A stretch of 64,000 nt of DNA from Hyphomicrobiales bacterium (GTDB taxonomy: Bacteria; Pseudomonadota; Alphaproteobacteria; Rhizobiales; Rhizobiaceae). The notes under the pieces are model-generated. The model had not been told where the DNA came from, made no database searches, and was given only the letters and a program-made list of their open reading frames with translations. Shown here piece after piece: positions 43,775-53,131 of the stretch (within the stretch, counting starts at the first letter, position 1; every line of letters starts with the position of its first letter). The DNA is taken from NCBI GenBank assembly GCA_900466475.1, contig UBMI01000003.1, forward strand, positions 310,001-374,000, given 5' to 3'. The position numbers and the translations under genes were made by a program.

Positions 43775-44056
43775 ATGATTGGGTTGGAACCCGGCGCCTA
43801 TTACTGGGCTGTCGCCAGACAACCGGAGGCGCAACCAGTTGTGGTTCAGGTTTCGACCGTCTTTGGCGAGGATCGCGAATATTGGACGCTTGCATTGGTC
43901 GGATCAGACCAACACAAGATGCCCGAGGAATTTTCGATCCTTGCGCGCATAGAGGAATGTCAGGCCACAATGTCCCGGTCCACTGCGAAAGCGGCCTTGA
44001 AAGGATCGAACGCGGTAAGCCTCCTCGACAGCGGATCGGCCTCGCCACAGCATTAG
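43775..44056 (+). CDS. Hypothetical protein (93 aa)
   Basis: MIGLEPGAYYWAVARQPEAQPVVVQVSTVFGEDREYWTLALVGSDQHKMPEEFSILARIEE: a beta-rich small fold with good composition. GAGGA eight bases before ATG 43775. No family recognised. Divergent from the ProQ gene. Confidence 0.65.
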   Translation: MIGLEPGAYYWAVARQPEAQPVVVQVSTVFGEDREYWTLALVGSDQHKMPEEFSILARIEECQATMSRSTAKAALKGSNAVSLLDSGSASPQH

Positions 44057-44384
44057 ATCTCGGAGCGAAGATATGCTGCTGCTCTTCGAGCCTGGCTTCT
44101 GCAAGATCGATCCACCAGGCCTTCGGCTTCTGTCATTGCCACCGGCTCAACGGTAGCCGCGTGCCTTGAGCTGATCCTTCAAGCTCGCAGCCGAAACTTC
44201 GCGAAAAGCGTGCTCTTAGGCGGCTAGATCAGTTGACGAAATTGGCCTTATGATCAGCGTTTGTGACGGCTGGCGTGAGAGATTGTGACAGGCGGTGCTG
44301 CCACCTGGTCACGCCCAGCCAAAGTTCACGTGCACGTTCATCAGTTCGCGGTTTTCGAAGCGTGGTTGGCACCACCTGAGAAGC
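44057..44384. other. Gap without a gene
   Basis: About 330 bases between the hypothetical protein and the end of the CHASE2 gene; nothing recognised. Confidence 0.35.
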
Positions 44385-47135
44385 TCAGGCTGAAACCTGT
44401 GACGCAAGAGATAGACCATATTGCCTCAGCATTTGATTTGGAAATTGCGGTTTTGCGAAGAAATAGCCTTGCCCTGTTCTACATCCGAGCTGACGCAGCA
44501 CATCCAGCTCGTTCTTCCCTTCAATTCCTTCGGCGATGACATCCAGACCTAAGCCATGCGCCATCGACATGATCGCCTTGACGATCTCCAGGACCCCAGC
44601 CTCCCCGGTCATTCTTCGGACAAAGGACTGATCGATCTTCAGCTTGTCGAGCGGCAGGTCGGCGAGATAGCGCATGGAGGAATAGCCGGTTCCGAAATCG
44701 TCAAGCGCGATCCGCACACCGGTCTGCCGGATGGCGGCCATCTTCGTCCTGGAGCGCCCGCCATCGCCAATAAAGGCTGACTCCGTCAGTTCCACACAGA
44801 GGCGCGACGGCGGTAGACCGCTCGACGTCAGTGCCGCCTCGATCTCCGCGGCCATATCTGAACGCTCGAATTGGATCGATGAGGCGTTGACCGAAATAAT
44901 TCCGGCCGGCCATCTCGCCGCCTCTGCACAAGCTTCCATCAGAACCCAGCGGCCGATCTCGCAGATCAAACCAGAGGACTCGGCAATGGGAATGAATTCC
45001 GCGGGCGAGATCGCTCCAAGTTCTGGATGCTGCCACCGAAGCAGCGCTTCTGCGCCGACGAAGTCTCCGCTTGCCAGGTCGACCTGCGACTGGAAGAGCA
45101 GGAAAAATTCTCGTTTCCTCAGCGCATCGCGCATCTCGATCTCCAACCGACGTGAACGCAGCTGTCGCAAGGCGGTTGCCGGGTCAAATTCGGACCAACG
45201 ACCGGCTGCTTGCTTTGTTGCGTGCAGCGCGGATTCTGCTGCATGCAATGCCGCCACCGGATCGTCGGCGATCGATCGGGCCAGCCCGAGCCGGACCGCA
45301 ACCGTCAAGGACAGGGTGTCAAGTACGATCGCTTCTTCGAACACTCCGAGAACGCATTCGACCTGCGCGGCCGGTGTCTCCGTTCCTGCAAGAAAAACGG
45401 CAAAGAGATCGCCATCGATCCGCGCCAGCGGAGCCTCTCGGAAAGTTGACGCAAGCCTGGAGGCAACCGCGTTCAGAAGGGAATCACCGACATTGCGCCC
45501 AAGGGTTGCGCAGATCGTCGAGAAGCGTTCGACGTCGATGACCGCAATAGTTCCGTCAGCACCTGTCAGGCGCGCCAGAAATTCGCGACGGTTCAGGAGA
45601 CCCGTCAGCTCGTCGCGCTCAGCGAGCCTCTTCAGATTATCTTCGTAGCGCTTCCTGGCGGTGATGTCGCGAATGATTGCGCATCCGGCAAAGGACGATG
45701 CCGGCTTCGTAGGAGACATGTCGATGGGAGAAACGGTTATCGAAGCCTCGAAAAACGCATCTCCATCGCCCGTGTGTCGGCGAAATTCGACGCCCGCGGA
45801 TTGGACCTTGTCTGGCTCCTTGTCGCGCCGCAGAAGCAAATCTCCAAGCGCGGCGGCCGTGACCGGATCGAGGCTGTCGGGAAGAAACGCGTGTTTTTCT
45901 ATGCCGAGGCTTGACTTCGCAGATTGGTTGATTTCCACAACCCTAAGCGCGCTGTCGAAGGCGATAACGCCGTCGGAACTGCCGGCAATGATGGACCGCA
46001 TCAGCCATCGGGCATTCCTGCTTTCGCTGCTTGCCAGCAGGGCAAGCATCTGGCTGAGGTCGACTCGCTCGTTGAGGGCCAGCACCCAAGCCAGCCCGAC
46101 AAGTACCCAGCACTCTGCCGTTCCCACGAGCAAGCCGGCATCGGCCTGGAGGCGGAATGCGACGACTTCTGTTGAAACGAGCACGATACCGGCGAGGCCT
46201 GTGATGACGATCATGGACACAAAGCGCGTCGCCAAGATAACGGCGATCAAAACCGCAGCGAGCAGAAGCTCCAAAGGCATTGCGTCAGGATGGGCCAGGA
46301 TCCGGTTCTGCAGCAGCGTTTCGGCAGCGAGAACATGAATGAGCGGACCGGGAAGCGTCCCGTAAACCGGTACGGAGAAAAAATCCTTGAGTTCGGCGGC
46401 AGAAGCGCCAACGATGACGGCTCGCCCTTTGAGCTGCGCTTCCGCGACCCTGCCATTCAGCACGTCTGAAAGAGAGTAGCTCGGAATGGTGTCAGGTGCG
46501 ATCGAATAATCGATCGGCAGGGTTCCGGACGTTTCCGAACGACCCGCCAAAGCGACAGCACCTGATGAAGTTGGACTGCCGTCCAGCTGCCCACCAAGGT
46601 CGAACTTACGGACCGAGCCGTCGGCATCAAGGTAAACGTTGGCGAGTACGGGCCACGTGGCCTGAAGGAAATCGGGGATCGGCTTGGAGAATGTCGTCTG
46701 CGCTGAGCCCGCTGCGAGCTGCTGGCGGAAAACCGGCAATAGGACCCCGCCCGCATTGGAGAGTGCCAATGCGAGGGCCTGATCCTCCTCCCCGACCGAG
46801 GGGGTCGAGAAGTCGATGTCCAAGAAGATGTCCTTGGCCTGAGCAGCGGCCAAGTTGTCGAGCAGCTTTGCGTAGGTGCTTCGCGGCCAAGGCCAGACGC
46901 CGACTGCGTCCAGGCTGCGCTTATCGATAGCAATGAAGACGATCTTTCCGCTCGCGTGACGCGGTGCCCAGCGAAAACGCTCGGCAATGAGATTGTCATT
47001 GATCTGTTTAAGCGGCGTGATGCTGGGAGCGGCCAGTGGCAGTGCCAGCATCATGAGCACGACGGCGGCCCGCACGACCGACGTACCGGAGATAGGCAAG
47101 ACGTTTAGCCACCGCAAGCACGCGATCGCTCTCAC
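44385..47135 (-). CDS. CHASE2-PAS-GGDEF-EAL signalling protein (degenerate GGDEF)
   Basis: 916-aa membrane protein. Seen: N-terminal helix, a periplasmic CHASE2 domain (about residues 40-280; GKIVFIAIDKRSLDAVGVWPWPRSTYAKLLDNL), three closely spaced helices (about 285-360), PAS (about 375-495), GGDEF domain whose motif reads DGDLF (RIDGDLFAVFL) and is therefore probably inactive as a cyclase, and an EAL domain with intact GAEALLRW, EAL-type SDDFGTGYSSM-like block and AEGIEG. Expected to act as a c-di-GMP phosphodiesterase. The GTG start at 47135 overlaps the FecR stop in GTGA, so the two proteins are coupled. Confidence 0.92.
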   Translation of the reverse strand: MRAIACLRWLNVLPISGTSVVRAAVVLMMLALPLAAPSITPLKQINDNLIAERFRWAPRHASGKIVFIAIDKRSLDAVGVWPWPRSTYAKLLDNLAAAQAKDIFLDIDFSTPSVGEEDQALALALSNAGGVLLPVFRQQLAAGSAQTTFSKPIPDFLQATWPVLANVYLDADGSVRKFDLGGQLDGSPTSSGAVALAGRSETSGTLPIDYSIAPDTIPSYSLSDVLNGRVAEAQLKGRAVIVGASAAELKDFFSVPVYGTLPGPLIHVLAAETLLQNRILAHPDAMPLELLLAAVLIAVILATRFVSMIVITGLAGIVLVSTEVVAFRLQADAGLLVGTAECWVLVGLAWVLALNERVDLSQMLALLASSESRNARWLMRSIIAGSSDGVIAFDSALRVVEINQSAKSSLGIEKHAFLPDSLDPVTAAALGDLLLRRDKEPDKVQSAGVEFRRHTGDGDAFFEASITVSPIDMSPTKPASSFAGCAIIRDITARKRYEDNLKRLAERDELTGLLNRREFLARLTGADGTIAVIDVERFSTICATLGRNVGDSLLNAVASRLASTFREAPLARIDGDLFAVFLAGTETPAAQVECVLGVFEEAIVLDTLSLTVAVRLGLARSIADDPVAALHAAESALHATKQAAGRWSEFDPATALRQLRSRRLEIEMRDALRKREFFLLFQSQVDLASGDFVGAEALLRWQHPELGAISPAEFIPIAESSGLICEIGRWVLMEACAEAARWPAGIISVNASSIQFERSDMAAEIEAALTSSGLPPSRLCVELTESAFIGDGGRSRTKMAAIRQTGVRIALDDFGTGYSSMRYLADLPLDKLKIDQSFVRRMTGEAGVLEIVKAIMSMAHGLGLDVIAEGIEGKNELDVLRQLGCRTGQGYFFAKPQFPNQMLRQYGLSLASQVSA

Positions 47136-48181
47136 TTGTTCTTGCCCTGCCCATTTCCGTTGCCGTTGTTTCCCTTTCCACTGTTGCCGCCGCCCTGGCC
47201 ATGTCCATTGTTGCCGCTGCCGTTGTTGCCGCTCGCTCCCTTGCCGCCGTTGGCTTGGCCGCCGCCATTGCCATTGCCGGAATTGCCGCCGCTGCCGCCG
47301 TTATTTCCGTTGCCGCTGCTGGAACTGCCGCTGCCGCCGCTATGTCCGTTGCCATTGCCGGAATTGCCGCTGCCACCGCCATGACCGCTGCCATTGCCGC
47401 CGCTATTGCTGTTGCCGCCTCCATTGCCGCTGCTGGAACTGCGGCCGTCATTTCCGCTGGCACGACTATCACCTTTGCCTTTGCCATTGCCGGCGGGTGC
47501 CTCGGACGTCGCATCCGAGCTGGACACGCCGCTTTTTGCCTCCTTTGCCGCCTTACCGGAGAGCTTTGCAGCTCCGACAGCCGGGACCAGGGCGACAGAC
47601 GGTGCAACCGAAGTCACCGATGGAGCGGAAGCCTTGCCTGCTACCGTCATACCGCGTGCTCCGTCGACTGTGGCACTCTGGCGAGGCCCGACGTTCGATC
47701 GCTGGCCGCTGGCAAAAGACGTGACCTGCACAAGCCCTCGATCCACGGATACCGAAGCCTTCGTCTTGCCAACGCTGACATGGAATATTGTGCCCTTCAC
47801 CACGGCCGCAAGAAAGGGGGTTTGCACCGTGGTATGAGGCTGGCTGCGCTTTTCAATCTCCAGATCCAGCGCGCCAACCTGCTGGACGACCTGTGTCTTC
47901 CTGGAGAAGAAGCCCGAGGTCGTGGTGATCGAAGCCATCGTGCCCGGTTGGAAAGCTATGCTTTCAACGCCACGGACGAGCTGCGCGCGGCCCCGAGGCC
48001 CCGTCAATATCCACGCCGCGTTGGGAACGGCGTCGCCAGCATGCAGATCAACCCAGGTCGCGCGGTCGAGCGTGTACCTGACTTGGCCCGAGGTTCTGGA
48101 GACACGCCAATCCTCGTCCGCCGCGATCGCTGCAACAGGCACAAAAAAAACGAGGACCAAGAAACGAAGGATTGCCAGCAT
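47132..48181 (-). CDS. FecR-domain protein with Gly/Asn/Ser-rich tail
   Basis: About 350 aa. Seen: signal peptide (LAILRFLVLVFFVPVAAIAA), a FecR-type domain (about residues 22-185; WRVSRTSGQVRYTLDRATWVDLHAGDAVPNAAWILTGPRGRAQLVRG, then VKGTIFHVSVG) and a long low-complexity tail (after about residue 230) of Gly, Asn, Ser and Lys. Periplasmic or surface-exposed. FecR proteins next to CHASE2 proteins are a recurring pair, inferred to pass an envelope signal to the CHASE2 sensor. GGGGAG before the ATG at 48181 is preferred; 48193 is the longer alternative. Confidence 0.88.
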   Translation of the reverse strand: MLAILRFLVLVFFVPVAAIAADEDWRVSRTSGQVRYTLDRATWVDLHAGDAVPNAAWILTGPRGRAQLVRGVESIAFQPGTMASITTTSGFFSRKTQVVQQVGALDLEIEKRSQPHTTVQTPFLAAVVKGTIFHVSVGKTKASVSVDRGLVQVTSFASGQRSNVGPRQSATVDGARGMTVAGKASAPSVTSVAPSVALVPAVGAAKLSGKAAKEAKSGVSSSDATSEAPAGNGKGKGDSRASGNDGRSSSSGNGGGNSNSGGNGSGHGGGSGNSGNGNGHSGGSGSSSSGNGNNGGSGGNSGNGNGGGQANGGKGASGNNGSGNNGHGQGGGNSGKGNNGNGNGQGKNK

Positions 48182-48307
48182 ATTGCTCCCCATGAATTCA
48201 GGGGAAATAGACCATGGCAGTCTTGACGAAAGATTATGAAGTGTTGCGGGATTTCGCCGTTTGAATGTTCTGTACGGTAGCAGACAACATGTTCAAGAAA
48301 TCTTTAT

Positions 48308-48673
48308 TTAAGATCTAAGATTTGATCGCGACCGCCGCGACGCTGCAGCATCGCTCAAGGCTTTCGCGATAGCGCCTGGATCCGGCGATTTCGTCACGAC
48401 GGATATGCGAAGGTCGGTTGGAACCAGTTCCGGATTACCAGTCAGGAAGACCACACCAACACCGTAGCGGCTGACTAGCTCCTGCGCAATTTGTGGACCT
48501 GACAAGCCGTCGGCGAGGCGGACGTCAACGACTGCGATATCCGCATCGCCCGCCATCTGAATGGCCTCGGCTGCATTTTTCGCAAGTCCAATCACGTCGA
48601 ACCCGAGCTTAAGGGCAACGTCCTCGATCACAACGGCAATTTCCAGCTCATCCTCGACGATCAGCACGCGCAT
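48308..48673 (-). CDS. Single-domain response regulator (CheY-like receiver)
   Basis: 121-aa stand-alone receiver: VLIVEDELEIAVVIEDVALKLGF, phospho-acceptor Asp in IAVVDVRLADGLSG, conserved Thr in VVFLTGNPE and Lys in VVTKSPDP. Similar single receivers act as the sdrG/PhyR-input type of stress signalling in alphaproteobacteria. ATG 48673 is chosen because the fold begins there. An AGAAC-N16-CGTT promoter candidate lies 27 bp upstream. Confidence 0.88.
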   Translation of the reverse strand: MRVLIVEDELEIAVVIEDVALKLGFDVIGLAKNAAEAIQMAGDADIAVVDVRLADGLSGPQIAQELVSRYGVGVVFLTGNPELVPTDLRISVVTKSPDPGAIAKALSDAAASRRSRSNLRS

Positions 48674-48699
48674 CCTTGACACCCCGCTTTGATCTTGAA

Positions 48700-48724
48700 A
48701 ACGCAGAACGGACCCGAGAGTTCT
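48700..48724 (-). promoter_or_regulatory. Weaker EcfG-type promoter of the receiver gene
   Basis: On the minus strand AGAAC (48724-48720, one mismatch to GGAAC), 16 bp, CGTT (48703-48700). Confidence 0.35.
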
Positions 48725-49119
48725 GCGGAAGACTGATCTTATCGTCATGATTGTCGGTCAATCGACGAAATCGTGTGCGCCGTTCCATGGAACGGGGGTT
48801 CACCCTTGCTACAGACCGGCACAATGATATTGATCATGCCAATGACGGCGTTTGCCGGTTCGTTTCCCGCAAATACCGCTACGGCATGTTGCCTGACACC
48901 TGATGCTTCTTGTTCGAACCAGGGGAATCGAACCACGCCAGTCGATCCCGTTGGTGTACTCGGGTTGGAGGTAGCGCGTTGACGCGCCTCGCCCAGCGTC
49001 CAATAAAGTCCCCGATCAGCATCGTGATCAGCGCCTCACCGTTGGCGCCAGCTCGGCTGCCCAATAGACAAAAGATGCAGGGTGTTTGCGACACGCGGTG
49101 AGTTCCTGCAGAGCGGAGG
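48725..49119. other. Gap without a gene
   Basis: About 395 bases between the receiver promoter and the DUF6894 promoter; frames on both strands carry nothing recognisable. Confidence 0.35.
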
Positions 49120-49144
49120 GGAACCAGTTGAGGTGTCTGCCGTT
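49120..49144 (+). promoter_or_regulatory. Candidate EcfG-type promoter of the DUF6894 gene
   Basis: GGAAC (49120-49124), 16 bp, CGTT (49141-49144): a full consensus match, 20 bp before the start codon. Confidence 0.65.
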
Positions 49145-49164
49145 TTGCAGGCAAGGAGCCGAAA

Positions 49165-49398
49165 ATGCTGTTTTTCTTCAATATTCGATCAAAAAACATC
49201 GAGGATGTTGACCAAGATGGCATGGACCTGCCCTCGCTCGAGGCCGCGCGATCGGAAGCGCGTCGCTCGGCCAGAGAAATGGTAGCCGAAATGATACTGC
49301 AGGAAGAACATATTGACGGAATGCGCTTCGAGATCACGGACGAAGCCGGTAGGCTCGTCGCTACGATCCGGTTCCGGGACGTCATCCGGCTAACGTGA
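49165..49398 (+). CDS. DUF6894-type small protein (77 aa)
   Basis: MLFFFNIRSKNIEDVDQDGMDLPSLEAARSEARRSAREMVAEMILQEEHIDGMRFEITDEAGRLVATIRFRDVIRL. The pattern (FFxI, DxxGxxLPSLEAAR-EA, final strand LATIxFxDV) is that of the DUF6894 family abundant in rhizobia; function unknown. AAGGAG before ATG 49165. Full-consensus stress promoter upstream. Confidence 0.88.
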   Translation: MLFFFNIRSKNIEDVDQDGMDLPSLEAARSEARRSAREMVAEMILQEEHIDGMRFEITDEAGRLVATIRFRDVIRLT

Positions 49399-49617
49399 TG
49401 GTTTCTAGCCCGACGCGCCTACGCCGCCTGGCGAGGCTAGCCACTACGGCCGGCTGGGCCCATCGGCGTGTCGGAGCCGAAAGTCACGAGCTTCTCCATC
49501 GTTGCCCTCCGCTGACTTGCCGCGGGTTCAAGATGGGGCGGGCGCAACGCCATCGACACGGATGAGCGGCCGATCTTCTTTCGCTTTGTCTTCATCAGAC
49601 CGCGGGCCTCGGGGATT

Positions 49618-49954
49618 TCAGAAGTTCATTTGAGGCGCGTAAAAGCAACGTACGACATCTTCATTGGGAAAGAGGCAGAGGTGATAGAAGCCATCCACAG
49701 ACATCATCGCCCTTCGATTGGGGAACGGAAAATAAGTGCAGGCGGGTTGCCATTCGGTGGTCTCCTGGTTTGAGTGCGATTTTATAGTCGGCACCGTCGA
49801 TCTTAACATCCTCCGACGGGATCGGCTGGCAATCCCCGCTCTCGCCGTCGCCATTGCAGCAGTAGGGGGCGTATCGGAAGCCGGACGGCGCTTGATGGGC
49901 ATATGTCGCACAGGAAAGGCCGGTCAGAATGCCTACAATGAAAACTCGTCGCAT
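49618..49954 (-). pseudogene. Small secreted His/Cys protein with a frameshift
   Basis: Starts with a very strong GGAGGTGATTA-ATG at 49954. The first frame gives a signal peptide (RRVFIVGILTGLSCATYA), HQAPSGFRYAPYCCNGDGESGDCQPIP and KPGDHRMATRLHLFSVPQSK; the conserved end AMMSVDGFYHLCLFPNEDVVRCFYAPQMNF then lies in another frame. Deleting one base from the CCC at 49710-49712 joins them into one protein of about 112 aa that matches a known rhizobial periplasmic family. Either a recent pseudogene or a homopolymer sequencing error. Confidence 0.8.
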
Positions 49955-50710
49955 TAATCACCTCCAGTGGGCTCACTCACGCAACCATGCCTCCCGGATA
50001 GACCGCTTCCAAACAGCACCATGCCCGCAAGGTTCCCCCCAAAGCGGATCGATTTCCAACAAGGCTGGAAGCAAGGCCCTCCGGCAAACAGCATCTCCGA
50101 TCAACACTCGCCCTTTGATGTCTGGCAGTGCGCAATGCCAACGCGCCTCTAGAGCCGCTTCAGCTATCGGTCGAAGGCACCTCCCCTGGCCGTCACGGGT
50201 GACCCTAAGTCCGGCGCCCCCCGTGCCTTCAACAAAAGCCGGACGCAAGATGTAGTTCCTTGCTGTTTTAAGTGGTCATGTCTCGTGGTCGAGGGAGTTT
50301 TTGCGTCCCGAAGCATCGCCGTGGCGCTCACCAAGCGATGTCATCGGCCGGATCACCTGGCTTACCGCCTAAGCAGATATTTGATACCATGCACATCGCT
50401 GCTACCATCCTCGGTAAGCGTCCTGGCTGCGGCCGGCCTGGCCGACTGGAGAAGCACGGTGGCTTTGTGATCTTTGTGGACGATGATTGTATCGGGAAGC
50501 GCTTCGGTGTGATCCACTCGGAGGAGAGCGGATCGTTTTGCAACCGGCAACCGGGGCCTCGCAGTGACGAAAGGGCCGCCAAGAGCCCCAATCAACATGC
50601 AGAATTACGGAACTTCCTTGCGTTTGCGACCGTTTGTTTCGGGAGCAGCTGCGCCGGCTGGCGGTCGGCTAGCGTTGCAGGCGCCACCATTAACTTGGAC
50701 CGTGTGCGAG
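49955..50710. other. Gap upstream of the receiver-Crp gene
   Basis: About 750 bases with no gene signal; the plus-strand frame that continues into the receiver-Crp protein before 50711 is not conserved-looking. Confidence 0.35.
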
Positions 50711-51871
50711 ATGGAACAGCCACAGACCCTTTCCGGCAAACGTGTTCTGATTGTCGAGGACGATTATTATATCGCGTCCGATCTCGCTTCGCGTCTTGGC
50801 ACGATGGGCATCGATGTGATCGGGCCGGTCGCCGACGTAAGGAGTGCCTTGAGGGAAATCCAGAATGCCGAGCTTCTTGCCGGGGCAATACTCGATATCA
50901 ATCTTGGCGGCGAGATGGTTTTTCCGGTGGCGGACGAGCTGGAGAGGCTCGCGCTGCCGTTTATTTTCGCAACCGGCTACGACCCTCAAGTCGTTCCGGC
51001 CAGGCACGGAGACAAGATTCTTCTTCGAAAACCGCTTGAAGGTGATGCCCTCGCATACGGATTGCTGAATGCGACTTATCGAGAGTCGGTGAGTCAAAAA
51101 GAGGCGCGCGAAAATCGCCTTCTTAGCGCCTTGTCCGCTGACCAACTGAACACGCTGGCACCGCTGATGCAAAAGGTGTTTGTCCCGCGCGGATCACTGA
51201 TGGAGCTCCAGAACCAGGCGGTTTCGCGTGTCTATTTTCCTTTGGATTGCATCGCTTCGGTCATTGTTATTGCGCCGGACGGAACGCGGATCGAGAGCGG
51301 CCTTATCGGTCGTGAAGGCATGACGGGTTACGGACTTGCCGTGGGTGATCCGCAGACACCCTACGAATTGCTCATGCAGATTGAGGGCTATTCGGTGGTG
51401 ATGGCGGCGGAGGATTTTCGTCAAGCCGCGGCACAGATGCCAAGCCTCCGCCTTCTGGCCTCGCGCTTCGCGCGAGCGTTGGCTGTCCAGGTCAGCTATA
51501 CTGCACTTGCGAACGGCAAGTTTGAACTTCGCCAGCGTCTGGCGCGCTGGCTGCTCATGGTGCACGATCGCGTTCGCGGCTTCAGTTTCAACCTGACCCA
51601 CGAGTACCTCGCAACGATGCTCGGCGTCAGAAGATCGTCTGTGACGGACGCCCTTCACATCCTGGAGGGTGACGGCATGATAAGATCAACTCGGAATCAG
51701 ATCGTCATCCGCGATCGCAACAAGCTCGCCGTTCTTGCGGGTCCAGCCTATGGTGTCCCGGAAGCTGAATATTGGCGACTGATGGCACTGCCTCTTCATG
51801 GAGAGACGGCGGAGACGTCTTCCATTCCTTCCATCTCGGCGAAGTTATTGGGTGGGGTTCATACAAACTGA
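50711..51871 (+). CDS. Receiver-Crp/Fnr fusion transcription factor
   Basis: 386-aa protein joining two modules. Residues 1-130: a receiver domain (RVLIVEDDYYIASDLASRLG, Asp acceptor in AGAILDINLGGE, FIFATGYD, LLRKPLEGDAL). Residues 140-375: a Crp/Fnr-type regulator with a CNB-like fold (PLMQKVFVPRGSLMELQNQAVSRVYFPLDCIASVIVIAPDG) and winged helix (RLARWLLMVHDRVRGFSFNLTHEYLATMLGVRRSSVTDALHILEG). The Crp half is of the same subfamily as the proteins at 6606 and 7382. Phosphorylation may therefore gate DNA binding. No histidine kinase is adjacent. Start 50711 is by content. Confidence 0.88.
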   Translation: MEQPQTLSGKRVLIVEDDYYIASDLASRLGTMGIDVIGPVADVRSALREIQNAELLAGAILDINLGGEMVFPVADELERLALPFIFATGYDPQVVPARHGDKILLRKPLEGDALAYGLLNATYRESVSQKEARENRLLSALSADQLNTLAPLMQKVFVPRGSLMELQNQAVSRVYFPLDCIASVIVIAPDGTRIESGLIGREGMTGYGLAVGDPQTPYELLMQIEGYSVVMAAEDFRQAAAQMPSLRLLASRFARALAVQVSYTALANGKFELRQRLARWLLMVHDRVRGFSFNLTHEYLATMLGVRRSSVTDALHILEGDGMIRSTRNQIVIRDRNKLAVLAGPAYGVPEAEYWRLMALPLHGETAETSSIPSISAKLLGGVHTN

Positions 51872-52138
51872 CTTGGGAATTTATCCGCAACCATCATCGC
51901 TTTACCAGCGACGATGTCTCGGTCGCGCAGGCTTGTAGAAAGCTGGAGCGAACCCGGCCACAGACGCTTGTCGGCGCCCACAGCTGGCGACCCTGTCGCA
52001 CCCGATTCGTCAATTGGCTGCGTGGACTGCCCGGTGCCAGTGTGGCAATTGCACAGGTCCGCGCGGAAAAACAGCGTGCCAGGGATGAGCGTGCTGACGC
52101 GCAAGCCGGAACATCGCGCTTCAGCACACTGTCGCACC

Positions 52139-53131
52139 CTATCGAGCGGCATCCTTGTTTTTCAGAGCATTGATCTCCTCGCCAAGGCGGTCCTTTGCGG
52201 CATCGTGAACGTCGGCCGTCAGCGATACAGCTTTGTCGACCATATCCGAAGCAACCTCTTTGCCTCGGTCTACGGCTTGATCAATCTGGGTCGCAGCTTT
52301 CGCTTTGATTGCGTCTGCCGCCTCGCCAAGAACCTCGTCCTCCTGCTGTGAGTGTGGCAGCGCCGCTCCGATTGCGGCACCGACCGCAAATGCCAGAGCG
52401 CCACCGACGAGAGGCTGATCGCGGAAGTGGGAGAGGATGGCATCGTTCAATCGGCCCGATTGCTCTCGCAGTGCCGTTCCCGTGGATGTTGCGGTACTCG
52501 ATATCGATCCCGCGGCGTCGCCAATTGACTGCGCGGCGCCGCCAACGGCGTCCTTGACGGTGCTCCACGTATCGGACGCCCAGCCGAGAGAGGCATCGAG
52601 TATCGAGCCGGCTTCATCGCGAATGGCTGACACGCGTTCGCCAGCGGCATCTGAGAAGCCGCGATAAGCCTTTCCGGTCGAATCGAGAAAATCGCCGGCG
52701 CGCCGGCCCGTTTCATCCGTCAATGCCTTGAACCGCTCTCCGGCCTCGTCGGTAAAATGGCTGTAGCGTACCCCGCCAATCTCCTCCGGCGGCCCCACCC
52801 GCCTGATCGTTCCGCGGGCGGGATAGAGAGGCAGGTTCTGTCTGTCGACGGCTGCTGGGGTTTGTTGCGAAGCCGTTCCCTGCTTGGCTACGAGCCAGGC
52901 CAGGCTGACGCCCATCAAGGCGACAGGCAAGGGATTGGCCTTAACCGCTTTTCCAAGATTGGTGATATAGTCGGCGCCGCCACTGCCCTTTGCATAGGCG
53001 ATCACCTCGTCAACGAGCTGTCCGGGCGACATGCGCTCCTGGATAGCGTCAATACGGGCTTCGATCCGTTGGCGATCGGTGTCGATCTCGCGTTGCAGGT
53101 CGGCCGAAGATTTGTCGGAAGAATGCGCCAT
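52139..53131 (-). CDS. DUF3618 membrane protein with repeat-rich helical tail
   Basis: 330-aa protein. Seen: an N-terminal DUF3618 segment (SSADLQREIDTDRQRIEARIDAIQERMSPGQLVDEVIAYAKGSGGADYITNLGKAVKANPLPVALMGVSLAWLV) with one helix, a repeat region of FTDEAGERFKALTDETGRR / FSDAAGERVSAIRDEAG units (about residues 125-180), a second helical hairpin (VGGALAFAVGAAIGAALP) and a charged tail. Likely an inner-membrane stress protein; similar genes are annotated as nutrient-deprivation-induced. Third gene of the stress-envelope operon; its start touches the previous stop. Confidence 0.85.
   Translation of the reverse strand: MAHSSDKSSADLQREIDTDRQRIEARIDAIQERMSPGQLVDEVIAYAKGSGGADYITNLGKAVKANPLPVALMGVSLAWLVAKQGTASQQTPAAVDRQNLPLYPARGTIRRVGPPEEIGGVRYSHFTDEAGERFKALTDETGRRAGDFLDSTGKAYRGFSDAAGERVSAIRDEAGSILDASLGWASDTWSTVKDAVGGAAQSIGDAAGSISSTATSTGTALREQSGRLNDAILSHFRDQPLVGGALAFAVGAAIGAALPHSQQEDEVLGEAADAIKAKAATQIDQAVDRGKEVASDMVDKAVSLTADVHDAAKDRLGEEINALKNKDAAR

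Noticed and set aside
47136..48226. Pro/Leu-rich and Ala-rich frames opposite the FecR gene
   Set aside because: They are reverse readings of the Gly/Asn/Ser repeat DNA; the repeat composition alone keeps all frames open.
48880..48975. tRNA-like GGTTCGATTCCCC on the minus strand
   Set aside because: The T-loop look-alike does not have a pairing T stem, acceptor stem or anticodon arm around it.
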